A DNA stretch of 64,000 nucleotides from Sphingopyxis sp. QXT-31 (GCF_001984035.1 NZ_CP019449.1:2728001-2792000); one strand, 5' to 3'. Positions 7,401-17,322 are shown, numbered from the stretch's first letter. Notes: generated by a model not told the origin, from the sequence alone. Made by a program: numbers and translations.

Positions 7401-9760
7401 GCGCCGCGCGGCAGGCTCACGCGCACCAGCGTCCCCTGCCCCTTCTCGCTCATCACCTCCATCGTGCCGCGGTGCGCCGCGACCAGCTGGCGCGTAAGCG
7501 CGAGGCCGATGCCGCCGCTCTGCGTGCCCGCCTGCCGCCCCTTGGTCAGCGCGACGACCGCCTCGGGCAGGCCCGGACCGTTGTCCGACACGATGATGTC
7601 GATCCCCTTGGCATCGCCCTCCGCGTGGAGCAGCACGCGGCCGCCCTTCTTGCGGTTCGGCGCGGTGTAGCGCACCGCATTGTCGAGCAGCCCCGCGACG
7701 AGCCGCGACAGCCGCGCGGCGTCGCCCTGGATCGACCCCAGTCCCGCCGCAATATTGCCGACCAGCTCGACGCCCTGGCTCGCCGCAAAGGGCCCCGCCT
7801 CGTCGAGCGCGCGCTGAAGCAGGGTCGCAACGTCGACCGGCGCCAGCTCGACCGCGAGCATGCCCGCCTCGCCCTGTGCGAGGTCGAGGACATTGTCGAT
7901 CTGGCGCGAGAGCACCGCGACCGAATCCATGATCGCGTCGACATAGACGCGCTGCTGATCGCCGAGCTTGCCGGCATAACCCGCCTGCAGCATCTCGCCG
8001 AAGCCGCCGATCGAGGTGAGCGGCGTGCGCAGCTCGTAACTCATCCGCGACAGGAAGGCGGTTTTCACCTTATCGGCCGCCTCCAGCGCTTCGTTGCGGT
8101 CGCGGAGCGCCGCCTCCATCTTCCGGTTGTCGCTGACGTCGAGCATGATCAGCAGCGCATTGCCGTCGGGCAGCGGGATCGCCGCGAAATCGAAATGGCG
8201 CCCGTCGCGGAAGAGGATTTCGCCCGCGCGCTGGGTGCGCTCCATCGTCGCAGCGCGGATCACCTCCTGCACGATGCTGATCTGGTTGGGCTTGGCGAGC
8301 CGGTCGGCGAGCCCGCCCATCAGCGCATCGACGCGCGGATGCGCCGCGAGCGTCGGCTCGTCGACGCCCCACAGGCGGCGGAAGCGCTGGTTCCACAGGT
8401 GCAGCTTGCCGTCGGGGGCGAACACCGCGATCGCCTCGAACAGATTGTCGAAGGTCGCGGTGCGTACGCGCAGCAGGGTATCGCGCGCGCCCGCCAGCTG
8501 GACCTGCTCGGTGCGGTCCTCGGCGATCAGCAGCAGCCCGCCGTCGGGGGTCGGCTGCGCCACGACGCGCAGATGCGTGCCGTCGCGCAGCAGCCAGTCT
8601 TCCTCATTGGCCTCGGCACTGGCGAACCAGTCGACATGCGCCTGCCGCCATTCGGGATAGTCGCGCACCTCGGGGATCCGTCCGGTCTCGCGCCACGCGT
8701 CGAGCAGCCGCGCGAGCGGCGGCGCCTCGGCCACCGCGTCATTGTCGAGCTCGAACATCCGGCGGAACGGCTGGTTGGCGAAGACAAGCGCCTGTTCGCC
8801 ATCGAACTGCGCCACCGCCGCCGACAGCCGGTCGAGCAATTCGCGCTGGGTGTCGGCGAAGCGGCGGTGCGCGCCGCGCTCGCTCTCTAGTTCCTGCACG
8901 TCGATCGCATAGCCCGCGATGCCGATCGGCGGCCCGCCCGCGGGCGCCAGCGGGACGTCGACGACCCGCATGATGCGCCGCTCGCCGGCGATGGTGACGG
9001 GCACCGTGCGGAGCTGCGCGGCGCCCGCGACACGCGCCGCCTGTGCGGCCTCGGCGGCGCTGACCCCGGCGACGGGTTCGAGCAATTCGATCCCCTGCTC
9101 GATCACCGCCGCGGCGTTGGGCGCCTCGACCGCCTTGACATAAGCGAGGTTGACGAGCGCGAGGTCGAGCCGCGGATCGCGGAACCACATCGGGAAGGGC
9201 GCGACCTCGATCAGCCCCGACAAAGCGTCGAACGCGGCCATCGCTTCGTCGCGCTCGCGCTTCAGCGCGAATTGCGAGGCGAGGCTGTCGGTCGCATCGT
9301 CGAGCCACAGGAGGACGCTGCCCGCGCTGCCGATGGCAGTCGGCGCGGGGCCGCCATGGACGAGGATGGTGCGCGACCCGCCCTGCGGGCGCAGCGTCAT
9401 GGTGAAGGGCTTGGCGCCGCGCTGCGCGCCGAGGATCGCCTGGCGCAAAGCCTCATGCTCGCTCGCCTCGATCCCTGCGCCGAGCCCGCGCAATTCGTCG
9501 AAGTTGCGCGGACCGCGTTCGAGCCCCAGCCAGCGGCCGAGCCGCTCGCTCGCCTCGATGCGCCAGTCGCCGCGCACGACGACGGGCAGATAGGGCGAGG
9601 CCTCGACCAGGCTCGCGAGCCGCTCGGTCTGCGCCGCGGCAAAGGCCGAGCGCCGCTGCATCGCCAGCCCGCGCCCCGCGGCCCAGATGCCGAGCATCAG
9701 CCACAGCGCCGCAAAGCCGCCGAGCGCGAAGGTCAGGGTCGGGGACAGCGTGCCGCTCAT
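7397..9760 (-). CDS. divL: DivL-like PAS sensor kinase with Tyr in place of the phospho-His
   Basis: Sensor-kinase-like protein of 787 residues. An N-terminal membrane segment (about residues 8-30) is followed by several PAS-like regions and a C-terminal HisKA-HATPase core. The H box reads RMSYELRTPL: Tyr575 replaces the phospho-accepting His, the hallmark of Caulobacter DivL, which steers CckA-CtrA cell-cycle signalling. The ATPase boxes look intact: LLDNAVRYT (N box), VSDNGPGLP (G1) and GGIGLALTR (G2). It heads the operon with tsaE and addBA. GGAGG abuts the ATG at 9760 with no spacing, so initiation may be inefficient or the true start could differ. The DivL role is by homology. Confidence 0.88.
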   Translation of the reverse strand: MSGTLSPTLTFALGGFAALWLMLGIWAAGRGLAMQRRSAFAAAQTERLASLVEASPYLPVVVRGDWRIEASERLGRWLGLERGPRNFDELRGLGAGIEASEHEALRQAILGAQRGAKPFTMTLRPQGGSRTILVHGGPAPTAIGSAGSVLLWLDDATDSLASQFALKRERDEAMAAFDALSGLIEVAPFPMWFRDPRLDLALVNLAYVKAVEAPNAAAVIEQGIELLEPVAGVSAAEAAQAARVAGAAQLRTVPVTIAGERRIMRVVDVPLAPAGGPPIGIAGYAIDVQELESERGAHRRFADTQRELLDRLSAAVAQFDGEQALVFANQPFRRMFELDNDAVAEAPPLARLLDAWRETGRIPEVRDYPEWRQAHVDWFASAEANEEDWLLRDGTHLRVVAQPTPDGGLLLIAEDRTEQVQLAGARDTLLRVRTATFDNLFEAIAVFAPDGKLHLWNQRFRRLWGVDEPTLAAHPRVDALMGGLADRLAKPNQISIVQEVIRAATMERTQRAGEILFRDGRHFDFAAIPLPDGNALLIMLDVSDNRKMEAALRDRNEALEAADKVKTAFLSRMSYELRTPLTSIGGFGEMLQAGYAGKLGDQQRVYVDAIMDSVAVLSRQIDNVLDLAQGEAGMLAVELAPVDVATLLQRALDEAGPFAASQGVELVGNIAAGLGSIQGDAARLSRLVAGLLDNAVRYTAPNRKKGGRVLLHAEGDAKGIDIIVSDNGPGLPEAVVALTKGRQAGTQSGGIGLALTRQLVAAHRGTMEVMSEKGQGTLVRVSLPRGA

Positions 9761-9973
9761 CCTCCGTCACGCTCCCGCATTTCCGCCGCCGACGCCCTTG
9801 CCATGCCCGCCAGCCGTAAAGACGATGGAGTCATGTTTCAATCGCATGTCATCGCCAACCGCCGCGTACGGCCTTCTGACTGGCGCGCGGCTGTGGAAAA
9901 GGATTCGCGCAGAGACGCGGAGACCGCCGAGAAGCTCATGATTTTGCGGTCAGCCTGCGGCGAAAGAATAAAA

Positions 9974-9995
9974 GAGGGCGGCAAAAGCCGCCCTC
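9974..9995 (-). terminator. Rho-independent terminator of ahcY
   Basis: Perfect 9-bp stem (GAGGGCGGC / GCCGCCCTC) with a 4-nt loop. Read on the minus strand it is followed by a T-rich stretch. It lies 64 nt past the ahcY stop and separates ahcY from the divL-addA operon. The remainder of 9,761-10,058 holds no gene that I can support and must carry the divL operon promoter. Confidence 0.85.
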
Positions 9996-10058
9996 CCTCT
10001 TTTCTCTGCGCTCTCGGCGCCTCTGCGCGAATATTTTTTCGCGCCAAGGCCGGACAGA

Positions 10059-11474
<1,416 letters not shown>

Positions 11475-11564
11475 GGGGATTCTCCATAGTTGGCAAAAAC
11501 GACCGCAGGCGAGCGGCCACGAAATTATCGTGCGCGCCCTAGCCGAAACCCCGTCGCCGATCAA

Positions 11565-11584
11565 ATATAAACTTTTCTTTATAT
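11565..11584. promoter_or_regulatory. AT palindrome upstream of ahcY (candidate operator)
   Basis: ATATAAA, a 6-nt spacer, then TTTATAT: a 7-bp perfect inverted repeat in an otherwise GC-rich region, about 90 bp upstream of the ahcY GTG. ArsR-family SAH-responsive repressors such as SahR regulate ahcY in some Proteobacteria, but no match to a known motif is claimed here. Confidence 0.35.
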
Positions 11585-11813
11585 CGTATGTCCAGCGCGG
11601 TTCGCCGAGGCGTCAGGCGTACGACCGGGCCGCCGCGAATCCCGCAGCGCGGGCACGGCTCAGGCGCCGCAAAACCGCGCGGCAGCGAAAATAAACTTTC
11701 GGCGGGCGCAATTGTGACAGTTCGCCGATCACGAATGTGACAGCGAGTCGCCGCGGCCAAGATTCTGAAAATCCTGACTTATAATGCGCCTTAGCGAATA
11801 GCTTATTCCAGCT

Positions 11814-11833
11814 TTGTGACAGCAGTGTTACAA
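11814..11833. promoter_or_regulatory. TTGTGACA-N4-TGTTACAA imperfect palindrome
   Basis: A 20-bp imperfect inverted repeat (one mismatch between the 8-bp arms), 72 bp upstream of the TPR gene start and just upstream of a TTGACT -35-like element. Two further TGTCACA boxes lie about 70-120 bp upstream. The same core occurs in tandem ahead of the TonB receptor at 61.4 kb. Confidence 0.4.
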
Positions 11834-11904
11834 ATGGCTCGAAATATTGACTTTTCTTCAAGGTAGGCAGAAAATCCACCTAAGTTTTCGGGGAGATACC
11901 ACAA

Positions 11905-12303
11905 ATGAAAAAAATCCTGCTGCCGCTCGTCGCCCTTGCTCTCGCGACCCCGGCCGGCGCGCAATCGATCATCGTCGTGACGGGTCCGCAGGCCGATTCG
12001 GAAGCGCTGCCCGTCGCCTATGCCGAACTCAAGGCCGGCGACAATCGCGCCGCCGTCGCCAAGCTGACAGGCGAAACCAAGCTCGACGCACGCGACCCGT
12101 CGCGGCTGATCAACCTCGGCACCGCTTATGCGCGTCTGGGTCGCACCGACGATGCCGCCGCCGCCTATACCGCGGCGCTCGGCAGCCCGATCCGCTACGA
12201 TCTCGAACTGGCGAACGGCCGCTACGTCGACTCGCGCTGGGCCGCGCGCACCGCACTCGCGAACCTCAACGAGGGCCGCCCGCTGCTCGCGCTGGCGCAA
12301 TAA
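11905..12303 (+). CDS. Secreted TPR-containing protein of unknown function
   Basis: Small exported protein of 132 residues. The signal peptide MKKILLPLVALALATPAGAQ ends in an AGA-Q cleavage motif. The mature part contains one to two tetratricopeptide-like helical pairs (RLINLGTAYARLGRTDDAAAAYTAAL at about residues 72-97). GGGGAG precedes the ATG at good spacing. Its own regulated promoter region upstream suggests a single-gene unit. It is probably a periplasmic protein-protein interaction module; no substrate can be inferred. Confidence 0.85.
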   Translation: MKKILLPLVALALATPAGAQSIIVVTGPQADSEALPVAYAELKAGDNRAAVAKLTGETKLDARDPSRLINLGTAYARLGRTDDAAAAYTAALGSPIRYDLELANGRYVDSRWAARTALANLNEGRPLLALAQ

Positions 12304-12325
12304 TCTTCCGGCGATAAAAGAATAT

Positions 12326-12402
12326 CGTCATCCCGGCGAAGGCCGGGATCTCGACCTGTATCTTGGCGCACCGGCGGGATCCCGGCCTTCGCCGGGATGA
12401 CG
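12326..12402. repeat. REP-like element, perfect 25-bp inverted repeat
   Basis: Arms CGTCATCCCGGCGAAGGCCG... (12326-12350) and its exact reverse complement (12378-12402) flank a 27-nt loop. Each arm is itself a smaller hairpin (ATCCCGGC-GAAG-GCCGGGAT). Elements of this GTCATCCCGGC type are dispersed in many alphaproteobacterial genomes. It lies between the convergent TPR and YqgE genes, where it could also act as a transcription barrier. Confidence 0.85.
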
Positions 12403-12409
12403 AAGTTGA

Positions 12410-12976
12410 TTACGCCTCGCCGCCTTCGGTCGTCAGCAACCGGGCATCGATCCCGGCCTCGGCAAAGGCCGCCTGCCAGCGCTCTTCGGGGGGCGTATCG
12501 AACAGCAAGGCATCGCTCCCCGGCGTCACATGCCAGCCGTGGCGCACCATTTCGTCCTCGAGCTGCCCGCCGGCCCATCCGGCATAGCCCAGCGCGACCA
12601 GCCAGCGCGACGGGCCGCGCCCTTCGCCGATCGCGCGCAGGATGTCGTGCGAGCTCGACACGGTCCAGCGCCCCGCCACCTCGATCGCGCCCTCGCCGCC
12701 CCAGTCGCTGCTGTGCAGCACGAAACCGCGCGACTGTTCGACCGGACCGCCGAGAAACACGGGCATATCGAGCATCACGCCGTCGTGCGCGATTTCCAGC
12801 TGGTCGAGCACCGCCCCGACGGTCATCCCATCGATCGGGTCGGAAATGCCGATCCCCATCGCGCCGTCCTCGTCGTGGCTGATCATCGCGATCACCGAAT
12901 GTTCGAAGCGCGGGTCGCCGATTCCGGGCAATGCCAGCAGCAGCTGGCCGGTGAACCAGGGAGGCGCGTTATCCAT
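12410..12976 (-). CDS. YqgE/AlgH family protein (UPF0301)
   Basis: 188 residues from ATG 12976 (MDNAPPWFTGQLL). Family landmarks are LLALPGIGDPRFEHSVI near residues 13-29, a central HDEDGAMGI segment, FLGGPV at about 74-79 and YAGWAGGQLE at 131-140. Length is normal. The biochemical role of the family is unsettled. The reading frame stays open upstream of the chosen start, but that stretch has no homology-like features. Confidence 0.93.
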   Translation of the reverse strand: MDNAPPWFTGQLLLALPGIGDPRFEHSVIAMISHDEDGAMGIGISDPIDGMTVGAVLDQLEIAHDGVMLDMPVFLGGPVEQSRGFVLHSSDWGGEGAIEVAGRWTVSSSHDILRAIGEGRGPSRWLVALGYAGWAGGQLEDEMVRHGWHVTPGSDALLFDTPPEERWQAAFAEAGIDARLLTTEGGEA

Positions 12977-13126
12977 GCCCCCGTCTTGCCCCGCGGGGCG
13001 TTCGGGGTCCAGTCCTTTGCCTGCTTTCTCCACCGCCCGATTTCCTCCGTGGCGCTTGACTCCGGCCCGCCGCCAACCAATGTCTGCGCCGATCCAAATC
13101 CCCTCAAACGAAAAAGGATGCCGACG

Positions 13127-13609
13127 ATGACGATCCAGACCGGAGACAAGCTGCCCGAAACGACGCTGGTCAAGGTGACCGAAAACGGCCCCGAACAGGT
13201 CAGCACCGCCGATTATTTCAAGGGCCGCAAGGTCGCGCTCTTCTCGGTCCCCGGCGCCTTCACCCCGACCTGCTCGGCCAAACATCTGCCGGGCTTCGTC
13301 GACAAGGCCGACGAGCTCAAGGCCAAGGGCATCGACGAGATCGTCTGCACTGCGGTCAACGACGCCTTCGTGATGGGCGCGTGGGGCAAGAACGGCGATG
13401 CCGGCGGCGCGGTGACGATGCTCGCCGACGGCAATGGCGATTTCGCCGAAGCCGTGGGCCTGACCATGGACGGCAAGGCGTTCGGCATGGGCAAGCGCGG
13501 CCAGCGCTTCTCGATGATCGTCAACGACGGTGTCGTCGAACAGCTCAACGTCGAGGCGCCGGGTGAATTCAAGGTGTCGAGCGCCGACCATATGCTGGAA
13601 CAGCTCTGA
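13127..13609 (+). CDS. Peroxiredoxin (Prx5 type)
   Basis: Thiol peroxidase of 160 residues that reduces H2O2 and organic hydroperoxides. The peroxidatic Cys lies in VPGAFTPTCSAKHLPGF (near residue 50), the Prx5 signature. AAGGA precedes the ATG at 13127 (MTIQTGDKLPE) at good spacing; the ATG six codons... immediately upstream at 13119 overlaps this ribosome site and is not preferred. TTGACT about 80 bp upstream could be a -35 element. A strong terminator follows inside the downstream repeat, so this is probably a single-gene unit. Confidence 0.95.
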   Translation: MTIQTGDKLPETTLVKVTENGPEQVSTADYFKGRKVALFSVPGAFTPTCSAKHLPGFVDKADELKAKGIDEIVCTAVNDAFVMGAWGKNGDAGGAVTMLADGNGDFAEAVGLTMDGKAFGMGKRGQRFSMIVNDGVVEQLNVEAPGEFKVSSADHMLEQL

Positions 13610-13611
13610 GC

Positions 13612-13785
13612 TAATGCCCTCCCCCTCCCTGCAAGGGAGGGGCTAGGGTTGGGTAAAAGGCGGCGAGGCTCGATGCCTCGCCGCCTTTGCTCTTTCTCGG
13701 CGGGCCAGAGCCTCGACCGGGCATCGAGCCCGGACGAGCCTACCCACCCCCGCCCCCTCCCTCGCAGGGAGGGGAGACCCACCCC
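13612..13785. repeat. Long palindromic intergenic element (third repeat type, one copy)
   Basis: About 170 bp bounded by CCCTCCCTGCAAGGGAGGGG on the left and CCCTCCCTCGCAGGGAGGGG on the right, with GGGTTGGGTA inside the left edge mirrored by TACCCACCCC inside the right. The centre contains a 13-bp terminator-like hairpin. Its organisation resembles the other interspersed elements in the window but the sequence is distinct. Confidence 0.65.
13656..13688 (+). terminator. Terminator hairpin after the peroxiredoxin gene
   Basis: Perfect 13-bp stem AAAGGCGGCGAGG / CCTCGCCGCCTTT with a 7-nt loop, followed by a T/C-rich tail, 47 nt past the peroxiredoxin stop. It forms the core of the 13612-13785 repeat. 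Confidence 0.75.
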
Positions 13786-13821
13786 TTCCCTTTTGTCACA
13801 ATTTCGTGCAACAGCGACGCG

Positions 13822-15306
13822 ATGACATCCTCATCGCAAAACCAGAACATCGCCGATCCCGCCGCCCTCGTCGAAGGGATCATCGCCGAGCTGCAGACCC
13901 GCTTCCGCGCGTCGGTCTCCAACCTCAAATCCGCGATCGCCGCCTATGTCCACGACGGCACGCTGCCGCCCGCCGACGCCGCGGCGACGGGCCTTTTCGA
14001 CTATCCCGCGATCCGTCTCACCACCACCGGCGAGCAGCGCGAGGGGCAGAAGGGGCATAATCTTTCCTTCGGACGCTTCGAGCGCGCGGGGGTGTTCGAA
14101 ACCACCGTCACCCGCCCCGACCTCTTCGCCGATTATCTGCGCGACCAGCTCACCCTGCTCGCGCGGCATTACGACATCGAGATCGAGGTCACGCGCACCG
14201 GGCAGCAGATCCCCTTTCCTTACGTGCTCGACGCCAGCGACGGATCGGACATGGGCCGCGTCACCCCGCTCGAGCTCGCACGCCACTTCCCTACCACGGA
14301 ATTGGCCGACATCGGCGACGAGCTCGCCGACGGCCTGTTCGGCGCCGATCCCGCCGCGTCGCAGCCGCTCGCCTTGTTCGATGCGCTGCGCACCGACTTC
14401 AGCCTCGCACGCCTCCGCCATTACACCGGCACTGCGCCCGAGCATTTCCAGCGCTACATCCTCTTCACCAACTACCACCGCTATGTCGACGAATTCGTCG
14501 CCTGGGCGGGCGCGCAGGTCGGGCAAGGCCGCTACACCGCGCTCGCGGGCGCCGCGGGCCTCTATGTCGATCAGCCCGGCACCAACGCCAGCGCGCTCGT
14601 CGCCGACAGCGCGTGGCGGCGGCACCAGATGCCCGCCTATCACCTGATCGCCCCCGACGGCGGCGGCATCACGCTCGTCAACATCGGCGTCGGCCCGTCG
14701 AACGCCAAGACGATCTGCGACCATCTCGCGGTGCTGCGTCCAGAGGCCTGGCTGATGATCGGTCACTGCGGCGGCCTCCGCCCGAGCCAGCGCATCGGCG
14801 ACTATGTCCTCGCCCACGCCTATCTTCGCGACGATCACATCCTCGACGCGGTGCTGCCCGTCGAAATCCCGATCCCGCCGATCGCCGAAGTGCAGGTCGC
14901 GCTGGCGAGCGCCGCCGAAGCGGTGTCGGGCGCCACCGGCGCCGACCTCAAGAAGCGTATGCGCACCGGCACCGTCGTCACCACCGACGACCGCAACTGG
15001 GAGCTGCGCTACACCGACAGCGCGCTGCGTTTCTCGCAGTCGCGCGCGATCGGCATCGACATGGAGTCCGCCACCATCGCCGCGCAGGGTTATCGCTTTC
15101 GCGTCCCCTATGGCACTTTGCTCTGCGTCAGCGACAAGCCGCTCCACGGCGAGCTCAAGCTGCCCGGACAGGCGAACCGATTTTACGAGGAAGCGATCGC
15201 CGCGCATCTCCAGATCGGCATTCGCGCGTGCGAGACGATGCGCGACGAGGGCGCCAAGCTCCACAGCCGGAAATTGCGCGCCTTCAACGAGCCGCCGTTT
15301 CGGTGA
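13822..15306 (+). CDS. amn: AMP nucleosidase
   Basis: Hydrolyses AMP to adenine and ribose-5-phosphate, adjusting the adenylate pool. 494 residues from ATG 13822 (MTSSSQNQNIADP); the frame extends upstream only through the repeat. An N-terminal AMP-nucleosidase domain precedes a nucleoside-phosphorylase fold: LVNIGVGPSNAKT, MIGHCGGLRPSQRIGDYVLA and GIDMESATIAAQGYRFRVPYG carry the phosphate/ribose and base-binding residues of the family. A TGTCACAAT box lies 20 bp upstream of the start. Confidence 0.95.
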   Translation: MTSSSQNQNIADPAALVEGIIAELQTRFRASVSNLKSAIAAYVHDGTLPPADAAATGLFDYPAIRLTTTGEQREGQKGHNLSFGRFERAGVFETTVTRPDLFADYLRDQLTLLARHYDIEIEVTRTGQQIPFPYVLDASDGSDMGRVTPLELARHFPTTELADIGDELADGLFGADPAASQPLALFDALRTDFSLARLRHYTGTAPEHFQRYILFTNYHRYVDEFVAWAGAQVGQGRYTALAGAAGLYVDQPGTNASALVADSAWRRHQMPAYHLIAPDGGGITLVNIGVGPSNAKTICDHLAVLRPEAWLMIGHCGGLRPSQRIGDYVLAHAYLRDDHILDAVLPVEIPIPPIAEVQVALASAAEAVSGATGADLKKRMRTGTVVTTDDRNWELRYTDSALRFSQSRAIGIDMESATIAAQGYRFRVPYGTLLCVSDKPLHGELKLPGQANRFYEEAIAAHLQIGIRACETMRDEGAKLHSRKLRAFNEPPFR

Positions 15307-15331
15307 GTATGCCGGCACGCCTCTCTATTCT

Positions 15332-15436
15332 TCGTCACCCTGAACTTGTTTCAGGGTCCATGGCCGGGCATTGCCGCCTGCGCCGCGTCTGAGGCGAGGG
15401 CCGGCCATGGATGCTGAAACAAGTTCAGCTTGACGA
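15332..15436. repeat. REP-like inverted repeat (GTCA..TGAACTTGTTTCAG type)
   Basis: Two 36-bp arms (15332-15367 and 15401-15436) match in 32 of 36 positions as inverted copies; the four differences lie in two pairs that keep each arm's own small stem (CCCTGAAC..GTTTCAGGG versus AGCTGAAC..GTTTCAGCA). The loop is GC-rich. Such elements are common between genes in Sphingomonadales. It ends 19 bp before the SDR start. Confidence 0.8.
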
Positions 15437-15455
15437 GAAGGGAGTGAATCGAGCC

Positions 15456-16229
15456 ATGCACAACTTCGCCACTCTCTCCCGCTCCATCGCCGGCCGCGTC
15501 GCGATCGTCACCGGCGCCGCGAGCGGCATGGGCCGCGCGACCGCGCTGCTGCTCGCCAGCGAAGGCGCGAAGGTCGCGGTCACAGATCTCGATCTCGCCG
15601 CCTGCGAAGCCGTGGCGACCGAGGCCGGGCCGAACGCCAAGGCCTTCGCGCTCGACGTCGCCGACGGCGAGGCGATCAAGCGCACCGTTGCCGAGATCGC
15701 CGAAACCTTCGGCGGCATCGACATCCTCATCAACAACGCCGGCGTCTCCAGCTTCGCCCCGCTCGACGCCGAAGATGACTATGAAGCGATCTGGCACCGC
15801 GCGCTCGCGGTGATGCTGACCGCGCATCAGCGCATGGTCCGCGCCGCGCTGCCGTGGCTCCGCGAAAGCGACGCCGCGCGCATCGTCAACATCGCCTCGA
15901 CCGAGGGCCTCGGCGCGACGCCGGGCGACACGCCCTATGTCGCGGCAAAGTCGGGCGTCGTGGGCCTCACCCGCGGCCTTGCGGTCGATCTCGGCAAAGA
16001 GGGCATCACGGTCAACTGCATCTGCCCCGGCCCGATCCGCACCGGCATGACCGACAAGGTGCCCGAAGAGGATAAGGCCGTCTTCGCCAAGCGCCGCACC
16101 GCGCTTCGCCGCTATGGCGAGCCCGAGGAAGTCGCGCATGTGACGCTCAGCCTCGTGCTGCCGGCCGCCAGCTACATCACCGGCGCGGTCATCCCGGTCG
16201 ACGGCGGGCTGATGGCACGCAACGCCTGA
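15456..16229 (+). CDS. Short-chain dehydrogenase/reductase (SDR)
   Basis: Classical SDR of 257 residues from ATG 15456; AGGGAG lies upstream. Nucleotide-binding TGAASGMG, NNAG and the catalytic YVAAK (YxxxK) with Ser in NIASTEG are present; the end PVDGGLMARNA is typical. It probably oxidises or reduces an alcohol/ketone with NAD(P); the substrate cannot be read from sequence. The downstream hairpin separates it from the OmpA-like gene. Confidence 0.92.
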   Translation: MHNFATLSRSIAGRVAIVTGAASGMGRATALLLASEGAKVAVTDLDLAACEAVATEAGPNAKAFALDVADGEAIKRTVAEIAETFGGIDILINNAGVSSFAPLDAEDDYEAIWHRALAVMLTAHQRMVRAALPWLRESDAARIVNIASTEGLGATPGDTPYVAAKSGVVGLTRGLAVDLGKEGITVNCICPGPIRTGMTDKVPEEDKAVFAKRRTALRRYGEPEEVAHVTLSLVLPAASYITGAVIPVDGGLMARNA

Positions 16230-16240
16230 CCACGACAAAA

Positions 16241-16268
16241 ACCGCGCAAAACCGGGTTTTTGCGCGGT
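16241..16268. terminator. Hairpin terminator after the SDR gene
   Basis: Perfect 11-bp stem ACCGCGCAAAA / TTTTGCGCGGT with a 6-nt loop, 11 nt past the SDR stop. The T-run after the stem is on the minus strand, but the stem itself is strong enough to end plus-strand transcription. Confidence 0.7.
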
Positions 16269-16446
16269 ATCGACGATATCAACCATAGGAATCCGTGAAA
16301 CGGCCAGATGTTGCACGGTTCGCCGCGCGGCGGGCTCACGTTACCCCGCTCCTCTACCCCCTCGCTGAACTTTTGCCCCGCCGCAACGGTTGACGCGAGG
16401 ATCATGGGCAAGGGCCAGTCCGGCCCGTTTTTCGAAGGAGCAATAT

Positions 16447-17316
16447 ATGAAGGTCATTTCCCGCAGTCCGAGGCTGATGCTGGCGGTCGCCATGCTGGCC
16501 AGCACCGCATCGATCGGCGTCGCAGCCCAGGACAGCTATCCCGATCAGGCGATCACCGTGAACGGCGAACTGCCCTCGCCCGACCAGATGACCAAGGGTC
16601 CCAAGGTCGAAGGCCTGATCTCGGCACGCACCGACGGCCGGATGCAGGTCACCACCGCCGACGGCAGCAACCAGACCATCGCGATCGCCGACTATACCAA
16701 GATCAAGGGCAGCGGCGGCTTCCTCGGCCTCAGCAGCAACAAGCTTGCCGCCGATGCGCTGCTCAACGGCCTGCCGGTGACGATCGACACCTATCAGTGG
16801 GACGGCGGCCTCGTCGCCAACCAGATCGCGCTCAAGACCAAGGATCTCAAGACTGCGTCGATGATCCGCACCGGCACGGCGCAGGGCTTCGCCGAACAGA
16901 CCGCCGCGACCGAGGCGCTGCGCGGCCGCGTCGGCGACATCGACCAGTATAACGTCAAGGCCACGACCAACGTCAATTTCGACACCGGCAAGGCCGTGCT
17001 GACCGAACAGGCGAAGGCCGACCTCTGCGCCGCGGCGAACCAGGCAAACAGCACCGAAAATGCGCTGCTGCTCGTCGTCGGCTACACCGACTCGACCGGC
17101 AGCGAGGAGCTGAACCAGGAGCTTAGCGAAAAGCGCGCGAGCCGCGTGGTCAACTACCTACAGCAGGCGTGCGGCTGGAAGCCCTATCGCATGCTGACCC
17201 CGACCGGCATGGCCGAAGCCGACCCGGCGGCGGACAATTCCACCCCCGAAGGCAAGGCGCAGAACCGCCGCGTCGCGGTGAACATCCTCGTCAGCAAGGC
17301 TGTCGACGGAATCTGA
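16447..17316 (+). CDS. OmpA-family outer-membrane/peptidoglycan-binding protein
   Basis: 289 residues with a signal peptide (MKVISRSPRLMLAVAMLAS..., cleavage near VAAQ). The N-terminal half is a small beta-rich domain (TADGSNQTIAIADYTKIKG) that I do not recognise. The C-terminal half is an OmpA peptidoglycan-binding domain: VNFDTGKAVL, VVGYTDSTGSEELNQELSEKRA and QNRRVAVNI. GAAGGAGC gives an ideal ribosome site for ATG 16447. It likely tethers the envelope to peptidoglycan. Confidence 0.92.
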   Translation: MKVISRSPRLMLAVAMLASTASIGVAAQDSYPDQAITVNGELPSPDQMTKGPKVEGLISARTDGRMQVTTADGSNQTIAIADYTKIKGSGGFLGLSSNKLAADALLNGLPVTIDTYQWDGGLVANQIALKTKDLKTASMIRTGTAQGFAEQTAATEALRGRVGDIDQYNVKATTNVNFDTGKAVLTEQAKADLCAAANQANSTENALLLVVGYTDSTGSEELNQELSEKRASRVVNYLQQACGWKPYRMLTPTGMAEADPAADNSTPEGKAQNRRVAVNILVSKAVDGI

Positions 17317-17322
17317 CAGATG

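Larger units (their letters stand above)
11475..11904. other. 430-bp divergent intergenic region
   Basis: Between ahcY (minus) and the TPR protein (plus). No coding frame is supportable and no riboswitch fold was recognised. It is more AT-rich than its surroundings and holds an AT palindrome near ahcY (11565-11584), two boxes reading TGTCACA on the minus strand at 11711-11719 and 11734-11742, a TTGTGACA/TGTTACAA palindrome at 11814-11833, and a TTGACT -35-like hexamer at 11847-11852 for the plus-strand gene. Confidence 0.6.

Noticed and set aside
11475..11904. SAH or SAM riboswitch upstream of ahcY
   Set aside because: No recognisable riboswitch core could be drawn from the sequence between the palindrome and the start; a covariance-model search would settle it.
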